Assembly: GCA_900471605.1 (NCBI GenBank) | Contig: UCEY01000040.1 | Coordinates: 29,643-75,586, forward strand | Direction: 5' to 3' | Origin: Hyphomicrobiales bacterium | GTDB lineage: Bacteria > Pseudomonadota > Alphaproteobacteria > Rhizobiales > Rhizobiaceae | Length of the DNA: 45,944 nt | In this document: positions 37,117-44,779 of the stretch, piece after piece | Numbering within the stretch: the stretch's first letter is position 1 | Layout of the letters: each line of letters opens with the position of its first letter | The notes under the pieces: generated by a model | What the model saw: the letters and a program-made list of their open reading frames with translations, nothing else | The model's database searches: none | Told to the model about the DNA's origin: nothing | Made by a program: the position numbers and the translations under genes

Positions 37117-37593
37117 TTAGCGTGCGCAGCCGACCGGCTTCAGGCTGGCGACCATCCGCTTGACGATCGGGTCATAGGTCTTGAGGTCCCGGTTGCGGTA
37201 TTCCAGCATCACGAACACCGCCGCCTCGTCGCAGAGCTGCACGCCGCGCACATAGAGAACGCGACTGCCTCTGGTTCCAGAATAGCTCGCCCAATCCGCC
37301 TCGACCCGCGAATAGGAAATCTGCCAGCCATCGTCCATTGCCTGCGCGATGCGGTTCGAAGCCTCGCCCTCGAAGGCGGCGTCGACGAGGTAGGTGCCGA
37401 AGACCAGGATGCGGTCGCCATTGGGACCGGTAAACGTCCTGCCGTCGTCATTGTCCGGCGCCCGCCCCACCTTGAAGCCGGGCGGTACTTCGACACGATA
37501 ACCGAAGCGGGCATTGGCATAGGACTGCCAGTCGGCGGCGGAAACCGCGGGCATGGCGATCAGCCATGCCAGAAGCATCAGGACATACCGCAT
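37117..37593 (-). CDS. Secreted hypothetical protein, 158 aa
   Basis: A signal peptide (MRYVLMLLAWLIAMPAVSAA) precedes a mature domain that starts DWQSYANARFGYRVEVPPGFK, a pattern common in rhizobial periplasmic proteins. It continues with GRTFTGPNGDRILVFGTY and ends with a cysteine (LKPVGCAR) that may pair with the one in RGVQLCDEAAV. No enzyme motif is recognised. It is expected in the periplasm. It is a single gene, convergent with the hemolysin III gene and divergent from the acetyltransferase gene. Confidence 0.78.
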   Translation of the reverse strand: MRYVLMLLAWLIAMPAVSAADWQSYANARFGYRVEVPPGFKVGRAPDNDDGRTFTGPNGDRILVFGTYLVDAAFEGEASNRIAQAMDDGWQISYSRVEADWASYSGTRGSRVLYVRGVQLCDEAAVFVMLEYRNRDLKTYDPIVKRMVASLKPVGCAR

Positions 37594-37669
37594 TGCGCCC
37601 CTCCCGCATCAGTCCCGGTGACGCTATCAGAAGAGCCGGAGGCCAACAATTCTGGACTTACCGGATGTA

Positions 37670-37687
37670 TGTCTGCTATAGTGGACA
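37670..37687 (+). promoter_or_regulatory. Imperfect dyad upstream of the acetyltransferase
   Basis: TGTC-TG-CTATAG-TG-GACA is an 18-base dyad (14 of 18 positions symmetric) 28 bases before the acetyltransferase start. Its centre CTATAG also resembles a -10 box, so a bound regulator would block transcription. No regulator gene is adjacent. Confidence 0.4.
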
Positions 37688-37714
37688 GAATGACATCATA
37701 ATGGACGATACCCG

Positions 37715-38218
37715 ATGCCCCAACCTCTGGTGCGCGACGCCACCGAAGCCGATCTTCCCGTCATCATGGAGATCTACAACGATGCGGTCGCCAACACGAC
37801 GGCGATCTGGAACGAGGTTCTCGTCGACCTCCAGAACCGGAGGGAATGGTTCCTGGCCCGCAAGGCGCGGGGCTTCCCGGTTCTGGTGGCGGATGTCGGC
37901 GGCGCGGTCGCCGGATACGCCTCCTACGGTGACTGGCGCGCCTTCGACGGTTTTCGCCATACGGTCGAGCATTCCGTCTACATTCATCGCGATTTCCGCG
38001 GCGGCGGCATCGGCCGGCTGCTGATGCAGGAGCTGATCGCCCGCGCCGCCTCCAATGGCATCCACGTCATGGTCGCCTGCATCGAGGCGGGGAATTCAGC
38101 CTCGATCGGCCTGCACGAAAAGCTGGGCTTCCGCACCGCCGGCACCTTTTCCGAAGTCGGCACCAAGTTCGGCCGCTGGCTGGACCTGACCTGCATGGAG
38201 CTGAAGGTTACGGGGTGA
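37715..38218 (+). CDS. GNAT acetyltransferase, phosphinothricin/methionine sulfoximine type
   Basis: This 167-aa GNAT protein begins VRDATEADLPVIMEIYNDAVANTTAIWNE, which matches the PAT/MddA group that acetylates phosphinothricin, methionine sulfoximine and methionine sulfone. The acetyl-CoA loop is VEHSVYIHRDFRGGGIGRLLM, and GFRTAGTFSEVGTKFGRWLDL near the end is diagnostic of this group. Its natural substrate may be an amino-acid analogue. It is a single gene; a dyad (37670-37687) lies just upstream. It is the second GNAT protein in the window and a different family from the attenuator-controlled one. Confidence 0.9.
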   Translation: MPQPLVRDATEADLPVIMEIYNDAVANTTAIWNEVLVDLQNRREWFLARKARGFPVLVADVGGAVAGYASYGDWRAFDGFRHTVEHSVYIHRDFRGGGIGRLLMQELIARAASNGIHVMVACIEAGNSASIGLHEKLGFRTAGTFSEVGTKFGRWLDLTCMELKVTG

Positions 38219-38220
38219 CG

Positions 38221-38249
38221 TTGATAATAGTTATTGGTTTTGATATTCT
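38221..38249 (+). promoter_or_regulatory. Promoter of the parDE operon
   Basis: TTGATA (38221-38226) and TATTCT (38244-38249) are separated by 17 bases. The first hexamer recurs as TTGATA at 38240-38245 and the spacer contains AATA-GT-TATT, giving possible ParD half-sites. It begins two bases after the upstream gene's stop. Confidence 0.6.
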
Positions 38250-38269
38250 CCTCTGAACGGAGAAAGACC

Positions 38270-38533
38270 ATGGCCAGCAGCGCAAACCTCGGACAGCATC
38301 TCGAAAGCTACGTCGACGAACTGGTGAAATCCGGCCGCTACAATTCTCGCAGCGAAGTCCTTCGCGAAGGGGTGCGGCTTGTCGAAGAGCGTGAGAAGCG
38401 GCTTGCGGCGCTGGATGCGGCGCTCGCGCAAGGCATTGCGGATGCGGATGCCGGTAGAGTGATGTCCGGCGATGACGTACTTGCCTATTTCGAAGCCAAG
38501 TATGCAAAGATGACGGAAGACGCAGAGGCGTGA
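38270..38533 (+). CDS. parD: ParD-family antitoxin (ribbon-helix-helix)
   Basis: This 87-aa antitoxin starts MASSANLGQHLESYVDELVKSGRYNSRSEVLREGVRLVEERE, the typical CopG/ParD ribbon-helix-helix pattern. The C-terminal region (GRVMSGDDVLAYFEAKYAKMTED) binds the toxin. It would repress its own promoter at 38221-38249. ATG 38270 has CGGAGAAAGACC upstream; the frame stays open further upstream but without a ribosome-binding site. Its stop overlaps the toxin's GTG by four bases (38530-38533). Confidence 0.92.
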   Translation: MASSANLGQHLESYVDELVKSGRYNSRSEVLREGVRLVEEREKRLAALDAALAQGIADADAGRVMSGDDVLAYFEAKYAKMTEDAEA

Positions 38534-38829
38534 TCGTCGTTTTTTCAGCAAGGTTTCGCGCGGACCTTGATCGCGTCTGGGCGTATATCGCAGAAGACAA
38601 TCCTCGACGCGCCGTGAGCTTTGTTCGCGAAATTGTCGAGCGCTGTAACAAGCTCTCCGAAATGCCCTTGAGGTTTCCGCTGATTGCTCGCTATGAGCGT
38701 TCCGGTATCCGGCGCATGCCCTACGGGAATTACCTCATCTTCTACCGCGTCAGCGACAAGCGGATTGAAGTCTTGCATGTGTTGAACGGCGCCCAGGATT
38801 ACGAAGCCATCCTTTTCCCGGACGGATGA
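38530..38829 (+). CDS. parE: ParE-family toxin
   Basis: This 99-aa protein of the RelE/ParE superfamily starts at GTG 38530, in a GTGA overlap with parD. The family pattern is clear: FSARFRADLDRVWAYIAEDNPRRAVSFVREIVERC, then PLRFPLIARYERSGIRRMPYGNYLIFYRV, ending with VLHVLNGAQDYEAI. ParE toxins poison DNA gyrase; related RelE toxins cut mRNA at the ribosome. No RelE catalytic residue set is evident, so the ParE type is favoured. It is length-typical and appears intact. Confidence 0.92.
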   Translation: MIVVFSARFRADLDRVWAYIAEDNPRRAVSFVREIVERCNKLSEMPLRFPLIARYERSGIRRMPYGNYLIFYRVSDKRIEVLHVLNGAQDYEAILFPDG

Positions 38830-38832
38830 TCC

Positions 38833-39465
38833 TCAGCTCCGCTGCAGCGCCAGATGCGCGCCGAGCCCGACGAGCAGCGCTCCACCGGCCCGCTGCATCA
38901 GCCTTTGCGCCCCGCTCGAGCGCTTCAGCCGGGTGATGACCGCACCGGCCAGGAAAACGCAGAGGATATCGGCCGAGGAAAACATCAGGTTGACGATCGT
39001 GCCGAGGATGACGAACTGCAGCCAGATGGGGAAGGCGGCCGAGGCGTCGATGAACTGTGGCAGGAAGGCAAGAAAGAAGATTGCCGTCTTCGGGTTCAGT
39101 ACTTCCACCGTGATGCTTTCGAAAAACGCCCGCCGGCCGGATTTCTGGGCGATCTCGGGAAGCTCGACATCCCCCGCAGCCTTGGCGCGGAAGAGCGAGA
39201 TGCCGAGCCAGACGAGATAGGCCGCGCCCGCCAGCTTCACCGCCAGATAGAGCATCGGCACCGCATGGAAGAGCACCGAAAGCCCGGCTGCCGCGGCGAA
39301 CACATGCGCATATCCGCCGATATGGATGCCGAGCGAGGCCATCAGCCCCGACCACCGCCCGCGCGCCAGCGTCTGGGCCGCGGCATAAAGCATGGCCGGG
39401 CCGGGGATATAGGCGAACACCGCCGTGGTGGCGAGGAAGGCGAGAAACAGCTCGGTCGATGGCAT
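38833..39465 (-). CDS. LysE/RhtB-family exporter
   Basis: This 210-aa membrane protein of the RhtB/LysE family starts PSTELFLAFLATTAVFAYIPGPAMLYAAAQTLARGR, with the YIPGPA motif near the end of the first helix. It has the middle-loop ESITVEVLNPKTAIFFLAFLPQF signature and six helices in total. It exports amino acids or a related metabolite. It ends three bases from the parE stop in convergent orientation and starts 226 bases from the metallo-beta-lactamase gene, with no clear operator between. The substrate is unknown. Confidence 0.9.
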   Translation of the reverse strand: MPSTELFLAFLATTAVFAYIPGPAMLYAAAQTLARGRWSGLMASLGIHIGGYAHVFAAAAGLSVLFHAVPMLYLAVKLAGAAYLVWLGISLFRAKAAGDVELPEIAQKSGRRAFFESITVEVLNPKTAIFFLAFLPQFIDASAAFPIWLQFVILGTIVNLMFSSADILCVFLAGAVITRLKRSSGAQRLMQRAGGALLVGLGAHLALQRS

Positions 39466-39691
39466 ATGGGCTCCTTCAGTGAACCACCATCAATGCTGGA
39501 GCTTTCCTCCGCCCGCAAGCCCCGATAGATCGAATTCGTTAACGCTGAGAGCGGTGCCGGTGACGGTTGTTGTGGTCCTTCGCCGAAAGCAGGAGTAGTA
39601 TCCCGCCGCCCGTGGAATTCAAGAACCAAAGGGCAGGTCCTGAGGATGAACACGGGTCGGTGTCGGCTTTTGCCCTGTTGAGGAGGCGGCC

Positions 39692-40687
39692 ATGCATGCC
39701 ATGACCCCGGTGAAGCTTCTTTCACGCACAGCAGCATGTCTTCTGGTCCTTTCGACGCAATCCCAATCCCAGACGCAATCCCCGTCCCAGGCCGGATCCC
39801 AGGCGCCGGCCATTCCAACCCAGGAACAGCTCGCCAACGACAACAATCTGTTTCTGGCGATGGCCAGGAAGGCGCTCAAATGGGAGGAGCCGGACGAACC
39901 CGTCAGGATCGTCGGTCCCGTCTATTTCGTCGGCACCAAGGGGCTCGGCTGCTTTCTGTTTGCGACCTCCGAGGGGTTGGTCCTGATGAATACCGGCATG
40001 CCGTCCTCGGGCCCGATGATCGCCGATTCCATCCGCAAGCTCGGCTTCAGGCCGGAGGACATCAAGCTGATGATCAACGGCCACGCGCATGTCGATCATG
40101 CCGGCGCGTTTGCTTATTTCAAGGAGCAGTTCGGCGCGCCGCTGGCGGTGATGCGGGAGGACGTCGCGGCGATGGAGAGCGGCGACAAGAACGATTTCAA
40201 ATATGCCGACGACTTCGTCTACCCGGCCGCCAAGGTCGACCGCATCCTGCGCGATGGCGACGTGATTAGGATGGGCGATGTGCGGTTGACGGCCTATCTC
40301 ACCCCAGGCCATACGCGGGGCGCGACCACCTGGATCGCCGACATCGTCGTCGACGGCAAGCCTTACCTTGTGGCGTTTCCGGACGGTGCAGGGTTCAATC
40401 CCGGCTATCGCGTCGCCAGGAACCCGTCCTATCCCGGCATCACCGACGATTACCGCCGTACCCACCATCAGCTCGAAATGCTCAAGCCCGATATCTGGCT
40501 GGCGCAGCACAACGAATATTACGACCTTGCGGGAAAACGCAAACGCGCCGAGACCGAGGGCGTCAATGCCTGGATCGATCCGGAAGGCTACCGGCAGTTC
40601 ATAGCGGGCAAGAAACGTGCCTTCGAGGACGAGGTGGATCTCGAAATGGGTGTCGAGAAGGTCGCCGCCGAAAAGGGTACGAAGTGA
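39692..40687 (+). CDS. Subclass B3 metallo-beta-lactamase-like hydrolase
   Basis: This 331-aa protein is secreted or membrane-anchored by its N-terminus (LLSRTAACLLVLS), followed by an unusual Gln/Ser-rich linker (STQSQSQTQSPSQAGSQAPA). The zinc sites of subclass B3 are intact: HAHVDH at 131-136, His207 in TPGHTRGATTW and His273 in AQHNEYY. The common HAHFDH has Val here instead of Phe. B3 enzymes hydrolyse beta-lactams, including carbapenems, but relatives with other substrates exist. AGGAGGCGG precedes the ATG. It is convergent with a nucleotidyltransferase gene. Confidence 0.85.
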   Translation: MHAMTPVKLLSRTAACLLVLSTQSQSQTQSPSQAGSQAPAIPTQEQLANDNNLFLAMARKALKWEEPDEPVRIVGPVYFVGTKGLGCFLFATSEGLVLMNTGMPSSGPMIADSIRKLGFRPEDIKLMINGHAHVDHAGAFAYFKEQFGAPLAVMREDVAAMESGDKNDFKYADDFVYPAAKVDRILRDGDVIRMGDVRLTAYLTPGHTRGATTWIADIVVDGKPYLVAFPDGAGFNPGYRVARNPSYPGITDDYRRTHHQLEMLKPDIWLAQHNEYYDLAGKRKRAETEGVNAWIDPEGYRQFIAGKKRAFEDEVDLEMGVEKVAAEKGTK

Positions 40688-40761
40688 GGCAGCCCGGCGT
40701 ACCAGCTCGAGGAGGGGCGGCCAGCTGGGAGGCGGCGGGTTGAAGGTGGACGTCTTCCCGG

Positions 40762-41379
40762 TCAGGCCATGGCTGGCGGAAGCCTGTCGAGCCAGGGATT
40801 TTCAACGCCGTAGGCGGCGCGAATGGCCGCGGCGAGCCATTCCGTCCGCCGTTCGCCAAGCAGCGGCAGCGCGGCGGAAAAGTCCTGCTCGTCCTTCGGC
40901 CGCGGCGATTTCGCCTTGTAGAAAAGCTGGATCTCCGGTGCGAGGAATGGAATCCCGGCTGCATCCCGCCAGCCCATGTCCGCAATCGGCCGCCTGACGG
41001 AAGCGGACCGCCGCGAATGCCATGTCCCGCCATCGGCTTCGTCGAACATCAGCTGGAACCGCCAAGGATCGCTAAAATTCCTGCGGCACCAGATATGGTC
41101 GACGGAGGCGGACAGCATTTCGTCCGCCAGCCAGGGCCGCAGCGTGCCGGGCGGATCGGCCGCCCAGCAATCCCAGTCCTTCAGAAGCATGCGCACCGCC
41201 ATCCGGTCGCGGCGCAGCATCAGCACGTCGATATCGCCATGCGGCCTGAAGGTTCGGCCGACAAACGCCTCGATCGCGTAACCGCCGGCGATCCACCAGG
41301 GAAAGCCGGCATCGCCCAGCGCGTCCGCCATCTCCTGAGGCGAAAGCGGCTGCCAGGGCCTGTCCTGTTCGCGGGTCAT
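40762..41379 (-). CDS. Nucleotidyltransferase (aminoglycoside adenylyltransferase-like)
   Basis: This 205-aa protein belongs to the polymerase-beta-like nucleotidyltransferases. The motif WWIAGGYAIEAFVGRTF, then RPHGDIDVLMLRR shows the GG and Asp-x-Asp (DID) metal site. Similar proteins (LinB-like and AadA-related) adenylylate antibiotics, but many homologues have no tested substrate. ATG 41379 has GGAGACCCGAGC upstream, and residues further upstream are low-complexity. Together with the neighbouring beta-lactamase it could suggest a drug-resistance pocket, but the two genes are convergent and not co-transcribed. Confidence 0.8.
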   Translation of the reverse strand: MTREQDRPWQPLSPQEMADALGDAGFPWWIAGGYAIEAFVGRTFRPHGDIDVLMLRRDRMAVRMLLKDWDCWAADPPGTLRPWLADEMLSASVDHIWCRRNFSDPWRFQLMFDEADGGTWHSRRSASVRRPIADMGWRDAAGIPFLAPEIQLFYKAKSPRPKDEQDFSAALPLLGERRTEWLAAAIRAAYGVENPWLDRLPPAMA

Positions 41380-41529
41380 GCTCGGGTCTCCGTTCGCCCT
41401 GTCTCCCATCGTCCTGTCTCCTAGCCGATCCCGCGCGTCGTCCAAACAGTTCGATCCGCATCGAAGCATCCGTCCGCCGCCTCGGCCTAGAACACCCGCG
41501 TCGAAAAACGCGAAACCCAGGCCGATATC

Positions 41530-42432
41530 ATGCCGAATACACCGAATATGACAAAAGAACTGGCGCTGCTTCTGGCGCTCTCCACGCTCTGGGGTGCTTC
41601 CTACACGTTCATCAAGATCGGTGTCGAAACCATCCCGCCGGTGACGCTGATCGCGCTCCGGACCCTCATCGCCGGATTGGTGCTGCTGGGCGTCCTCCGT
41701 TGGCGAGGGCTAAAACTGCCGCGCGGCGGGGCCGTCTGGGCCCGCTTCCTGTTCCAGGCTTGCTTGAACAGCGCCATTCCCTTCACGCTGATCGCCTGGG
41801 CGGAACAATCGACCGATGCCGGGCTTGCCGCCATCCTCAATTCCACCACGCCGATCTTCGCCTTCCTGATGACGGCGCTGATCACCCGCCACGAACCGGT
41901 GACGGCGCGAAAACTGTTCGGCGTCGGCGCCGGGCTCGTCGGCATCTGCATGGTGATCGGCGTGGAAGCCCTGTCGGGCCTCGGCAAGGGGCTGGTGCCG
42001 CAGCTGGCGATCGTGCTGGCGACGGTGTGTTATGCCGGTGCCGCAATCTTCGGCAAGAATTTCAGGGGTCTCGACCCGATCATGCCCGCCGCGGGTTCTC
42101 TCGTCTGCGGCGCCGCGCTGCTGATCCCCGCAAGCCTGATCGTCGACCGGCCCTGGACGCTCGCGCCCTCGCTGGGTTCGGTCCTTGCGCTGGTCGCGCT
42201 CTCGGTCTTTTCCACGGCACTCGCCTTCGTCATCTATTTCCGGCTGATGCAGACGCTCGGCTCGGTCGGGGCGACGTCGCAGGCCTATCTGCGGGTGCCG
42301 GTCGGTGTGGCGATCGGCGTTGTTTTCCTCGGCGAAAGCCTGCATCCGAGCGCCTGGATCGGCCTCGTCTGCGTCATTGCAGGGGTTGCCGCCATGACCC
42401 TGCCGGCGCGGCGGAAACTTGCTGCCGCATAA
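41530..42432 (+). CDS. EamA/DMT-family transporter
   Basis: This 300-aa protein has ten hydrophobic helices made of two EamA repeats. The first is LLALSTLWGASYTFIKIGVETIPPVTLIALR and the second begins around ELLALATVCYAGAAIFGKNF. The family exports metabolites and drugs. The region between repeats includes the conserved Pro and Gly clusters. It is convergent with a MarR regulator gene, and a second EamA gene lies just beyond. The substrate is unknown. The ribosome-binding site is weak. Confidence 0.88.
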   Translation: MPNTPNMTKELALLLALSTLWGASYTFIKIGVETIPPVTLIALRTLIAGLVLLGVLRWRGLKLPRGGAVWARFLFQACLNSAIPFTLIAWAEQSTDAGLAAILNSTTPIFAFLMTALITRHEPVTARKLFGVGAGLVGICMVIGVEALSGLGKGLVPQLAIVLATVCYAGAAIFGKNFRGLDPIMPAAGSLVCGAALLIPASLIVDRPWTLAPSLGSVLALVALSVFSTALAFVIYFRLMQTLGSVGATSQAYLRVPVGVAIGVVFLGESLHPSAWIGLVCVIAGVAAMTLPARRKLAAA

Positions 42433-42444
42433 TCCCGCCGGGCG

Positions 42445-42990
42445 TCAGTCTTCCGTCGGCTCTGCGGCCTCCTGTCGGGAAAGATGGGCCTCGACGGCGA
42501 GGTTCAGGTCCCGCAGCAGGTCCGCGAGTTGTGCCTTCTTTTCGGGATCGAACCCGGCGATCGCCCCCGCTTCCTTCGCCATGTCCAGCCGGAACGCAGC
42601 CTCCGCCCGCCCCATGCCTTCGTCGGTCAGCTGCACCGCCAGGCTGCGGCCGTCATGGTCGGAAGGGACGCGCTTGATCAGGCCGGCCTTTTCCAGCCGG
42701 CCCAGCCGATGGGTGAGGCTGCCGGAGGCGATCATCAGCGACCGGTAGAGCTCCGTCGGCGTCAGTCGATGGGGCGGCCCGGAGCGCAGCAGCGTGCCGA
42801 TCACGTCGAATTCTCCGCGGTCCAGATTGAACGATGCGAATGTCGCCTCGATCGACGGCGTTACCAGCCGCGACAGCCGGTAGATGCGGCCGAGGACAGC
42901 CATCGGCCCCGTATCGAGATCCGGCAATTGTTTCGCCCACTGGGCCCGGGCCCGGTCGATGTGATCCTGCGATTGCCGCTCTTCTGCCAT
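42445..42990 (-). CDS. MarR-family transcriptional regulator
   Basis: This 181-aa regulator has an N-terminal helical segment and the MarR winged helix (FNLDRGEFDVIGTLLRSGPPHRLTPTELYRSLMIASGSLTHRLGRLEKAGLIKR) with the wing (PSDHDGRSLAVQLTDEG). An acidic C-terminal helix mediates dimerisation. ATG 42990 has CGGAGAATCGG upstream. It is divergent from the EamA transporter gene at 43083-44057 and probably represses it, and itself, through two palindromes at 43015-43032 and 43046-43063. The inducer is unknown. Confidence 0.92.
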   Translation of the reverse strand: MAEERQSQDHIDRARAQWAKQLPDLDTGPMAVLGRIYRLSRLVTPSIEATFASFNLDRGEFDVIGTLLRSGPPHRLTPTELYRSLMIASGSLTHRLGRLEKAGLIKRVPSDHDGRSLAVQLTDEGMGRAEAAFRLDMAKEAGAIAGFDPEKKAQLADLLRDLNLAVEAHLSRQEAAEPTED

Positions 42991-43014
42991 TCCGATTCTC
43001 CGCCTTGCAGAAAC

Positions 43015-43063
43015 TATCTTGACATGAAGATAAATCAGGCGCAAATATCTTCACATGAAGATA
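43015..43063. promoter_or_regulatory. Two MarR operators between marR-like and eamA-like genes
   Basis: TATCTTCACATGAAGATA (43046-43063) is a perfect 8-2-8 palindrome. TATCTTGACATGAAGATA (43015-43032) is the same with one mismatch. They are 31 bases apart, about three helix turns, so two dimers could bind on one face. Confidence 0.85.
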
Positions 43064-43082
43064 AATTGGTGAGGAAACGACC

Positions 43083-44057
43083 ATGCCTTCGATCGCTGCC
43101 AGGAAGTCCCTTGAAATTCCGCTGATCGTGCAGATGCTTGCCTGTTCCTTCCTCTGGGGAGGGGCCTTCATTCTCCTCAAAGTCGCCGGCACGGCGCTGT
43201 CGCCGCTCGCTTTGACGGCGGTCAGAGGCCTGCTGGGCGGCAGCCTGATCGCCGTCTGGATGATCGTAAGCGGCCACAACATTCTCCCGCGCGGCCGGGA
43301 GATCCGCGACTGGATCGTGCTCGGCTTCCTGCAGGGCGTCGTCCCGAACAGCCTGACCGCCTATGCACTGACCGAGATTTCGGCGGGCCTGACGTCGATG
43401 ATCCAGGCTTCGACGCCGCTCATCGTCGCCATCCTGGCGCAGGCGCTGTTTGCGAGCGAAAAGCTGACGCCGAAGGTGGCGCTCGGCTTGGCGACCGGTT
43501 TCGCCGGCATGGTCCTTCTGATCGGCCCGGCGGCATTCGGTGCCGACAACGTCAGCCTGCGCGGCGTCGGCGCCGTGGCCATCGTCGCCGTCAGTTATGC
43601 GCTCGGCAATCTTTATGTGCGCGGCATAAAGGGCGCGCAGCCGATCCGCCTGGCGCTCGGCCAGCAGCTGTTTTCCGGCCTGCCGACCTTCGCGCTGGTG
43701 GCCTGGATCAGCGGGTTTTCGGCCTTCTCCCCGGTGCTCGACAAGTTGCCGGTCCTTCTCGTGCTCGGCGTGTTCGGCACTGCCCTGCCGATCGTCCTCT
43801 ACATGAGCATCCTCAAGAAGGCCGGTCCGACGGTCGGCTCGATGAACGGTTATTTCCTGCCGCCCTGGACGATCGTCCTCGGCTTCCTGCTGCTGGGCGA
43901 GCCGGTCAGCCTGCGGGAAATCGTTGCGACCGCGATCGTGCTGGCCGGCGTGGCGATCGTCTCCCTGAAGACCGAAACCCTGTTCAAGGCCTTTGGCAGG
44001 CTGGGTACCCTTCGCCAGCGGAGCGGGGCGGAAACCGCCTGCACCGGCACTCCTTGA
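43083..44057 (+). CDS. EamA/DMT-family transporter under MarR control
   Basis: This 324-aa protein has ten helices in two EamA repeats. The first begins IVQMLACSFLWGGAFILLKVAGTALSPLALTAVRG and the second VAIVAVSYALGNLYVRGIKG. FLPPWTIVLGFLLLGEPVSLRE near the end is typical of the family. A short polar tail follows. It is about 90 bases from the divergent MarR gene, and its start is 20 bases past the MarR palindrome at 43046-43063, which lies over its promoter. It is probably an exporter induced by the MarR ligand. Confidence 0.92.
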   Translation: MPSIAARKSLEIPLIVQMLACSFLWGGAFILLKVAGTALSPLALTAVRGLLGGSLIAVWMIVSGHNILPRGREIRDWIVLGFLQGVVPNSLTAYALTEISAGLTSMIQASTPLIVAILAQALFASEKLTPKVALGLATGFAGMVLLIGPAAFGADNVSLRGVGAVAIVAVSYALGNLYVRGIKGAQPIRLALGQQLFSGLPTFALVAWISGFSAFSPVLDKLPVLLVLGVFGTALPIVLYMSILKKAGPTVGSMNGYFLPPWTIVLGFLLLGEPVSLREIVATAIVLAGVAIVSLKTETLFKAFGRLGTLRQRSGAETACTGTP

Positions 44058-44117
44058 GCGCCTCGTAAAGACGTTTTTCTGAAGATCCCGCGTAAAGGTC
44101 CGGCAGCGCCCGGGCCT

Positions 44118-44684
44118 TTACCGTTTCCGCACCACGGCCGCCACCAGTTCTTCCAGGCTTTTGCGCACATGCGCCTCGACCGGCCCTGTGGGATTGAACG
44201 CCCACCACAGAAGGCAGCCCTGCCACTGCGAGGCCATCAGCGTACCGATATTTTCCGGCGCGCCGGGCGTCGCCGCAAAGCAGGCGGTGATCGCGGCCGA
44301 CAGAACCTCGCCCCAGGCCGAACCTCGGGCGCGCAGGCGCGGATCGCGAAAATCCTCGCGCAGCATCAGCAGACCCTCGGCATAGGCCTCTATGCCGCCA
44401 TAATCCCCGGACAGCGAAACGAGGATATCGACGGCGCCCTGAGGCGTCTTCGGCGCCGCCGCGATTGCCGTTCCGGTCCTGGCATCCAGGTCGTCCCACG
44501 CAAACAGCAGCGCGGCGCGGGCGAGCTCTTCCTTGTTCCTGAAACGCTGGACCAGCGTCGAGCCGGAAAGGCCGCACGCCGCCGCCAGCGAAGCGAAGGT
44601 CAGCGCTTCGGGACCTTTCTCGTGCATCATCTTCAGCGCCGCCGTCAGCACCTCGCTGTCCGGCATGGTTTTCGGTCGCGCCAT
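44118..44684 (-). CDS. TetR-family transcriptional regulator
   Basis: This 188-aa repressor starts MARPKTMPDSEVLTAALKMMHEKGPEALTFASLAAACGLSGSTLVQRFRNKEEL, the TetR DNA-binding domain. A variable helical ligand-binding domain follows, with a QWQGCLLWWAFNPTG segment. It is divergent from the SDR gene and likely represses it by binding ATAAACGTTTAT (44708-44719). The start at 44684 is preferred because it is where the fold begins; the frame remains open to 44753 but runs through the operator. The ligand is unknown. Confidence 0.9.
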   Translation of the reverse strand: MARPKTMPDSEVLTAALKMMHEKGPEALTFASLAAACGLSGSTLVQRFRNKEELARAALLFAWDDLDARTGTAIAAAPKTPQGAVDILVSLSGDYGGIEAYAEGLLMLREDFRDPRLRARGSAWGEVLSAAITACFAATPGAPENIGTLMASQWQGCLLWWAFNPTGPVEAHVRKSLEELVAAVVRKR

Positions 44685-44707
44685 CTTGTCTCTCGAATTA
44701 TAAACGA

Positions 44708-44719
44708 ATAAACGTTTAT
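44708..44719. promoter_or_regulatory. TetR operator between tetR-like and SDR genes
   Basis: ATAAACGTTTAT is a perfect 12-base palindrome, and a further AAACG half-site begins nine bases before (44702-44706). It sits in the short AT-rich gap between the divergent start codons. Confidence 0.65.
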
Positions 44720-44779
44720 ATATTGCCTCGATTCGAGAGTTAGTTCTAACCATACCGAACCGGAAGGGAAGGAGCCGTC

